This document shows, piece after piece, positions 51,701-60,700 of a stretch of 64,000 nt of DNA. The stretch lies in the NCBI GenBank assembly GCA_947652605.1, contig OX393581.1:10234640-10298639 (forward strand), in the 5' to 3' direction. This stretch comes from Elmis aenea (Eukaryota; Arthropoda; Insecta; Coleoptera; Elmidae). A program made the position numbers and the translations under genes. Each line of letters starts with the position of its first letter. Position 1 is the stretch's first letter. Under the pieces are notes generated by a model. It made no database searches and had not been told where the DNA came from. It worked only from the letters and a program-made list of their open reading frames with translations.

Positions 51701-54700
51701 CCAGTGAAGGACAATAATCAAACAATATGTGTCCTGTGTGTGCTGATTCCTTTAAAAACATGTAAACATTTAATTTAAGTACATAACTATTGTTATCATG
51801 TTATCAACTGTAGTATATGGCCTTTTGGATGTTTCCATGAATGTTAGAATTGTTACTCTAATCTGCATTTAGCGGGACAGTTGTTTTTTTTTTAATTGCG
51901 CACATTTGTTAGCTTAAAGTTTAGTGCATGGTGAAAAGCGTGAAAAATGTTTTAGCTGTGAACTTATTTATGATTATGAATATTTTGATGTAAATTTGCA
52001 ATGAACTGCGTTTATATACAAGATGTCCAAACACACAAATTAAAAGAAATATAGCCATAGTACCTAAACCTTCAGATAATTACACCTTCATTATATTTAC
52101 AGCTGGAATGAAAATCGGGTATAACTTTCCTTCAATTTTGGTTCCTTAATTATTTACGCCAAATTCTTTTGATGTAAATAAAGCAAATAAAAAATTATAG
52201 ACACCTTGTATTTAAGCTTTCGTAGTAAATCACAAAATAGATTTAAATGCTTCGTTTGATGATAAAATTTTAACTCTTCATTGCAATTTAACAATCAAAC
52301 TTAGACAAAAACTGACAATTACCTTGAGGACTTCCAGAATGGTGTGATGTCCCATTACTTCTGATTGTTGGCGGTGGGCTGGGAGCGCGCAGAGATACCG
52401 GCGGTTCCAAAATATCGCGATATTTTGACACCATAAGTACTGAAATGAAGTACACAATTGCCAACGATAAGAACTGAGCCTGTTTGGTCTCTTCCTGCAA
52501 AAAAAAAACATGTGCAAAATTAGTTCAATGCAATTATTAAAGTAATTGCTAATCTTCTTACCACGTCTCTGTATATAACAGCGCGAAGGCGATTTACATC
52601 CATGTCTTGCAACAACTTTTCAGGATCTTTGACAGGACTTGATTGGTTTGAAAGATTTTCTGCTATGTTCTATACAAGAAGCATATATTAGTAAGTGTGC
52701 AAAATATCGAAAACATAAATATTTAGGAGAGTTAAACATTCTTGATAAGCTTAAAAAACGAATTTACACACTAGATGCAAACATGCAACTTTAGAATCCA
52801 AAAAGAATCTCTTGAAATCGTCCCCAATTAGGTAACGATACTGTAAGGGCTATTTCTCTTTGCAAATTTTAAGTTTAACAATAAAATAATTATTGTCATA
52901 AGCAGGAATGTGGAGTCGGAGTCGGAAAAAATGTACCGCCTCCGACTTCGAGTACAACAAAAAATTGTGAGTTGGTTCTTTGCCGCAAAATTTAAACTCA
53001 AATTTTAAATAATTTCTTTATATTTATTTCTTCTTTATATTTCTTTCACACACCATCAAATGTCTTACAAGAGAGGGTCACGATACGTTGTCGCTAGAAT
53101 TTGATTAAGGCTGTGTTTATTGCATCAAGGACATCAAAACTAAATATTTTGCAGAGTTGTACATGCCACTGGCCAGAAAAATGAGGGAAAAACTGAAAAA
53201 CTGAATAATAAAAGTAATGTTTGCCATCGCGTTGGCCATGAAACCGTCAGAGACAAAATTTACGTTTTACTATTTACCAATGCACGCATCATTTGCAAGT
53301 AAAATGGTGCAAAGTTTTTGAAAAAATCTTAAACGGTTCCGGAGAAAAACGCGAAAAACGAGGACCTTGCAAAAACGGTTTCCCCTATGTTAAACGCCTG
53401 TGCAAGTCGCATAGATTAAGTTACACAACTTTTCAAATCATAGCGCTTTTGCAGGGGTTTCGCTTTTGACGTTTTACTCCGGAACCGTTAAAGATTTTTT
53501 CAAAAACTTTGCACCATTTAACTTGCAGCAAAGGATGCGCGCATTGATAAACAGAAGAATTTCGATTTTGTCTCTGACGGTTTCATGGCCAACGCGATCG
53601 CAAAAATTACTTTTATTATTTAACTTTTCTGTTTTTCCCTTATTTTTCTTAAGGAAATGGCCAGTGGCATGTATAACTCTGCAAAACATTTAGTTTTGAT
53701 GTCGTTGATGCAATAAACACAGTCTTAATCAAATTCTAGAGACAATGTATCGTGAACATCCCTTGTTAGTATTTAATTTTGTCGGAGTCGGAGTCGCAGT
53801 CGAAATTTTTTTTATCGACTCCGCAGCCTCATAAGTATGAAAAATACACAAAAATCCCTGTACTGGAATATCCGGGGAGCTAGTCACACATTAGTGGTCT
53901 TTAATGACACAAAAGAAACGAATTTTGATGGATTTTACTAGGTTCATAAAATTAAAATTGCGAATTTTCTACAAAATTAATATGTTCAAAATTTTTTGTT
54001 GTTGTTTTTTAAAGGACAGGCAATCTCGGTTTTAAGCGCCTTATTTTCTTGATAATTCAAATAATAATTAAATGTAAAACACGTGTATCAATACAGCTAT
54101 AACATAGGGGAAGAGCAGAAAAATTTGGCCATAAAGACTCAACTTTAAGGATTTTTTTATACAAAAAAGCCCTAAATCAGATGCAAGCAAGGATCCGAAT
54201 GCCAAAAAAAAAGTTTAGTTGAAATTAAGTAATAAAAACAAAAATTAAGTGGGGGTTCATTAAAATGTCATTGCATTTAGAACATAAAATAAAAAAATAG
54301 GTTAGTAATGGTTTCTGAAAAATACGCAGTTTGGAGTCGGTATTCGGCCCCTGAACTCAAGTAATAACCGAAAGTGAAACGGATAATTCTTTAACGAACC
54401 GCATGACTTTTTTCATTAAAAAACCTTTAAGGCCCTCAAAAAACGAAAATATTACAGACTCCTTACACCTAACACCAATATTTTTCAACCTGTGTGCCGC
54501 GATCATCCTTCAGATGTACCGCACAAAATAAAATCATAAATAAATGCATTCCTTTTTATGTGTCTTTATGTACCAAGTTACATGAGAAATGCAATTTTTT
54601 TAACTCAACATTTTAGCTACATTTTTTCATTCTAATTTTTTTTTTCAATTTTGATTAGTAGACGTCTATTTTTATTAACGCAAACTAAAACTGTAGTGAA

Positions 54701-57700
54701 TAAGTAGTTGGAGAATTATTTCAGTTAATTAGTATTAAAACTACAGAAAATGATTTAAAACTTTCAACACATGTTATTTATAGCTTAAATAATCATTATT
54801 AGCTCTCAAATAATCTAAATACCGACATTTTCCATGTCATTTAGAAACCCCCAAATGCTTTACTGAAAATACCAAAACTGAAATACAGTGCGACATCTAT
54901 TGCATAAGCATCAAACTAAAACCCATCCGCACAATCGACCAGCTTAGTTTTCAACGATTCAAGAATCCAGTTTTAAGATGAAGTCCCATATGCGCAATGT
55001 AAACGCGCATGTTAATTATAACTGACAGTTGGGCATCGAACTATACTGGACCATTGGCTATAAATCAAATCAAATGGATATGTTAGGACCGCCCTCAAAT
55101 GTCACCGATAATGCAGTTTTGTATGGATTTTATTTAATAAAAATGAGATGTAAAAATATTAATGTGAGGTATGCAGCAGATATGCACCTATATGACTGTA
55201 CACTGAAAATAACCATAAATTAGGGTTGATTAGTTATAAAATGACTTTTAATAAGGTTAGTAGGTACACGTGATACCTGAGTTTTACAACACCCGTCTTT
55301 AAATATTCGAGAACTTCATAAAAGACGATTAAACAATGTTATTACTTTAATAGAATATGCAATAGAGATTCACCTACATGATTGTTGACTGGTATTGACC
55401 AAAATTTGCAAGAAATTGGTTCAAAAATGAGTTTTTCTGTAGTTAGTGTAGTTATCTCATGAATTTCAATATATCAGTGAGGTAAACTATTTCAAAGTTT
55501 TGAAAAATAATGATTAAAGTTATTAATATTAATATGATATACACAGAGATATTATACTTAATTAATTGAAAATATCTACTGGTTTAACATATTTTATAGC
55601 TGTTTTTGAAGCATCTTAAAATGTAATGTTATAGGCTTGACATTTTTAATTCTATAACAATCTTCTTGAAGAACTCTGCCAACATTTGCTATAAGTAACG
55701 AAACTGAGATTGCCTGTGTACATAAGAAAGCTACTAGCACATGCATGCACTCTGTGTGCCGCCAAAGCAGATACATACCTTTGGGGAGCTTTGGCCTCCT
55801 CTTATGAAAGACTGCAAATGTGCTGCCTTGTGACTAGCATTTATTGGTGGAGGTGCAAGGGTGGAATGTGGACGACTTCTTTCTTTGCACTCCAAACAGT
55901 TGCGGACCGCACATGTGCAAACCTAACACATCCACACTGTACAGGACCTCACAAACACTTTACAATATCGTGATTTATTTTTTTGAAAGCTCCAAAACTT
56001 GGGCCACGACAAAAACTTTGTGCAATAAAACGACATAGATTTGCTTACATTAAAAATCAAACATCAACTGTGCATTTCTTTCACAAGAACAATTTTAGTA
56101 TACACAATAAACAACTTTAAAGGTTTAACATGATTTTAAAATATGTTTGAAAATGCTGATTCCATTAATATTTCATTCAAATTGGGGTATACCCAAAAAA
56201 CAATTTTCAAAAAATGCGCAAGAACACATCAACATGTTTTACACGCCAAAAGATATTATCTACAGCCAATTTGATTTAAAAAAAACATGTCATACTATAA
56301 TTTAATACAAATTTTAAATTTTTTGGAAAAAAACAATTGATAATTTTGTTATGGAAAACTTTTTTTTTGTGCACAAAATCAATTTTACAGCTTTGTATTA
56401 TTTTAAAATACATATAAAATCCTTGATTTCAATTATATTTTATGTACAACGGAGTAATCTACTTTTAAAAAAAAATGCGTCAGACGTCGACCTATTTTAA
56501 CGCAAAAATTTTATCTGCAGGTACTTTTATGAAGAAAAAAAACTGTTAGTAAAACATATTTTTAAAATTTACAAGACCAGCTTCCAAACAAAAATTATTT
56601 ACAACTCATAAATTCCTCTAGACTGAGCGCACAAATACTTTAACTTTCCCCAACCACATGCTTGTTCAAAACTTTTTAATTAACACCAACAGTGATCAGA
56701 ACATGTGCTTGTATTGCTTTGAAACTGCCAATATAACAAACTGCATTAATTTTTGTACAATATATACAAACAAAATAACAAAATCGAGAACTTACCAGTC
56801 TGAGGCACTGTCGCAAAATACCGCCGCTCGACATGTTTTTCTCAGCTTCTAGTTCGCCAAAATTTAGGGAACTGGCAAAAATGAGCACATCAGCCATGTT
56901 CACCAATCTCTGCAAGAAGGACACTGCAATTTCTATGGGCATCCCCTGGGTTGGCTCAATAACATCCAGTTCACTCTGCAATAGATTTTAAAATTCATCA
57001 GCACACACTTAAGTACTAATTGAATAATTCAAGTCCATTTAGAATTAAAAGAAAAAAGTTTAAAGCAGGATATGATCAAACAATCACACAGTTATATACA
57101 TATTTGGTATATCATTTACATATATGAGCACAAGCATTAATTAAGACAAAATGAAGGCATCTTTTTCATACAGTGAGCCAATAGTTTAATATCTTTCTTT
57201 CTAATAAACACAAAATTTTGAAAAGGGACTGGCAACTCTACAGCTGTTTTGTGATGAACCCCAAAACTGTATCTCTTAAAATAAAGATTTTCCAGAGCTT
57301 AGTAGTTTGTTACAGTTCTTCATAAGTTGAAAACTATAAACATTAATCTTAATTATAAATTGTTGAACGTCCGTTGTTTTAAGGTTTAGAAATTAAAGAA
57401 CTCTGGATTTACAGGACGGTTTTATTGATTTTGGTTAAAAATCCGACGTTTCGTTTTTAAGGCTTCTTCAAGGGAATTTTAACAATATTCATTGATAATT
57501 GACAAGGCTAACATGGTGCACCTAACCATTTGTTTTTTGAATGTGCAGAACAATTCGAAAGTCAAAAATAACAGTGATCTAGTCGCACTAATTTATTGTA
57601 AAATGTAAACAGTCTTTTCATTAAAAGGATTTTATGTGTAAAAATGTAAATTAAAACGGATAACATAAAATTTTAAAAAAGACAGACACAAAAGCAACAC

Positions 57701-60700
57701 TTTAAAAATTTACGTACAATGATTAATCTTAATTAATTAATCTTAATCTCAACATTTAGAGTCCTTGTTTCAACCAATAAATTAAATGGGCATAATTTTA
57801 TCAATAAATAATGTGTTGTACGTATAAAAATGGGCCAGTTTTTGTAAAATTATAAATGCAAATAACTTTAAAATGTTGAAAAGCCACAACAAACCTTATG
57901 CATAATTAAAGATTCAGAGAGATTCAGGGAGAAATACAAAAATCAAATTAACAGAATTAAACATCAACGATTGCCAAAGATAATAAGAAAATATAGGCCA
58001 AGAGGAATAAGAGGATTAGGAAGACCCATGAACAGATGGAAATAAATATAATAATATACAGGCAACTTAACTAAGCCATCGAGTGAAAAAGAAGAAGATT
58101 AATAAATTAAAAAATTCATCAACATACAAAGATGATGTAATTTTTGGACACCCTACAAAGATCAAAAACGTTTTTATAGTCTTTGGATAGATTAAGCTGT
58201 TGCCAGGCTTTTTGCAATCTTGCATATTTAATGCAGAAGCATTTTGGCTTTTTTTTAAGATCTCTCATACATTTTTTAAATTCACGAAACTAAAATGTTA
58301 TTTCTCTTTTGTAAATAATAATTAACTTACATTTGGTGATGTTGCTGATGCCAATAACGGTAACAATCCTCCACAGGCAATTATAAGGTTGTCGGCAAGT
58401 TGTGATATTAAATGGACAGTGTTGACAACAAATATGGCATTATCACTGCTGTTAACAAAATCAAGTACAGATTTTGTTGAGTGGCTCCTCCAAACTTGAA
58501 TATCGGTTTCAAGAGAGAACAGAACATCAGACAAAAGACGTTGATGGATGTAGGACCATTTAAACTCCGGAATACGGAATGGTGGTCTGGTTGGACCTGG
58601 ACTGAACATGGGTCTTGTTGATGAGGACCCTGACTTCGCACGTTTGGATTCAACTAAAACACACAGAATACAGAATCTTTGTATTTTATTTTTAAATCTA
58701 ACTTACCAAAATGGTTAGGATCAACTTGGGTTGATGTAGAAGCACTTCTGGGTCTTTTCTGTGGAGAAGAACGATGCGTGACATCCTTAACGATGTCCTG
58801 TCTCTCCAAAGAATCCAAAGGCAAACTGATTCTGCGTTTAACTTCTTCAGGATTTTTAACTGGTGAACTAATTTCCGAGTTATTACCACTACCATCGATA
58901 ATTACAGCGTTAACTTCGGCACCTTCGCTTGGTGCGAAATTAGTTGGATCACAGATTTGTGAAATTGTCGGAATACTTTCCTGTGTTGGAACATCTGCAG
59001 CATCATTAGTAGTTAAACTTTCTTCTGACACTTCACTAGCCTGGTAAGGAATATTTGACTCTTCAAGACTAGAATCAACATTGGACGGTACTAAATCTAC
59101 TGACACAGCACTTTTTTCAAGAATTGGCACAGTTTGAGGCATTTCATCCTTACTTTCACCCTCCTCTTGAGCACTAACACTCTTTTCTTCTTCCACATTA
59201 ACAGTTTTATTGTCATTTGACTCATTTGTATTAACACTTAACTGATTATCTTCACTAACACTTACATTTAATGCAGTAATTTCTTCTTTAGAATTTAATT
59301 CTGAGGTATTATTGTTTAATAAACTATCCTCTGAGCACACATAGATGTCTTTGACTTCCTGATTATCATTATCACTCTCACCAACTAAGTTTCTTACCTC
59401 ACTGTGATTGTCTGGTTCGATACAACCATCTTTGCTAACCTGAACTTCCTCTTGAGAATCGCTTGCAGCAGTTTCTTCATCTTTCTTCTCAATTTCATTT
59501 AGCTCTGTTGGTGTTAAATATCTTTCAGAAAGGTCACTATCAGGTACTTCCTTTTCTGGACTTGTGGGGATATCGATATCCAGTGATTCAGTTGTTTTTT
59601 GTGGACTAGAATCTACTGGGGATATCACTTCTGACATTTTAGATGAATTCTCATCCGAGTTAAGACTAGATTCTACATTTTCAAGTTTCTTATCTGGTTC
59701 CACACTAACATCTTTGTTTATTGCTTGTACAATTTCTTCTTCCTGTATGACTGGTGTAGTTATTTCTTCAGTTTGAACATCTTGCATATTCTGTGCTAGC
59801 AATTTTTCCGATTTCTGTAAAATCTCTTCCACAATTTCTTCAATAATTTCAGTCTTAAGTGGATCATCTACATCGAGAATTAAAATATTTTTGGTGGGAC
59901 TTTCAAGGCTCATACTGCTCACACTGTGAATGCCATTACATATGGGAGAATCTTGGGTTATTTCGGCAAGTTCAGCTACGTCTTCAATAATCTGTGACTT
60001 CAAAGGAGAGTCCTGAGAAAACGGTGACTCTTTTCCGATTTTAATGTCGCTGTACAAATCACTGGTCCTTGAATCTAAAGAAACACCTTCACTGTCATCT
60101 CTTTTCGTGATGAAAGATGCGGGACTACCCTCAGAGACCGGAGAACTTAAATCACAGTTGCACACTGGCTCGGATTTTTCCTGTTCAATTTCTTGAACGG
60201 ATGCAGATGGATTCCAATTTTCATCTTCTTGATGGTACCCATTTTCAAGTGGTTGGTGGTTTTGATCCCAGCCAGATATGGTGCTGATGGGACGTTGCTG
60301 GCGAACTGCTGGGTCTGTTATGTTGTCTGTTCTTTGGCGTTCATAATGTTCATACATTTGAGCAAACTGAAGTTTAAATTCTTCGTAGGATACCTTAAAA
60401 AATAATTAATAATGCATTAGTCACAAAAAACAATAAACTTATAAGGAAATTAAAAAAGTATCATCAGTATTTTGAGCGTATTTCAAGTAAGTTAAATCTA
60501 TTTAAAAAATCGCGTAATTCAAGTAAGTATGAAGAATTGAAGCATTGTACATACAAATGCCAAAAAATTATACATATTTCACTTACTTTAGAATGGACGA
60601 TGGCGAGGGTATCTACCCAAACTCTCCAGCCCCCATATTCGTACTTTATGGCATGGTGTAACAGCATACGAAACAGTGAATACACCATATCGGAAATTTT

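Noticed and set aside
58679..59776. Plus-strand open frames of 70-122 codons opposite the long neurobeachin exon
   Set aside because: Shadows of a long Ser/Glu-rich coding exon; no family resemblance or splice support.
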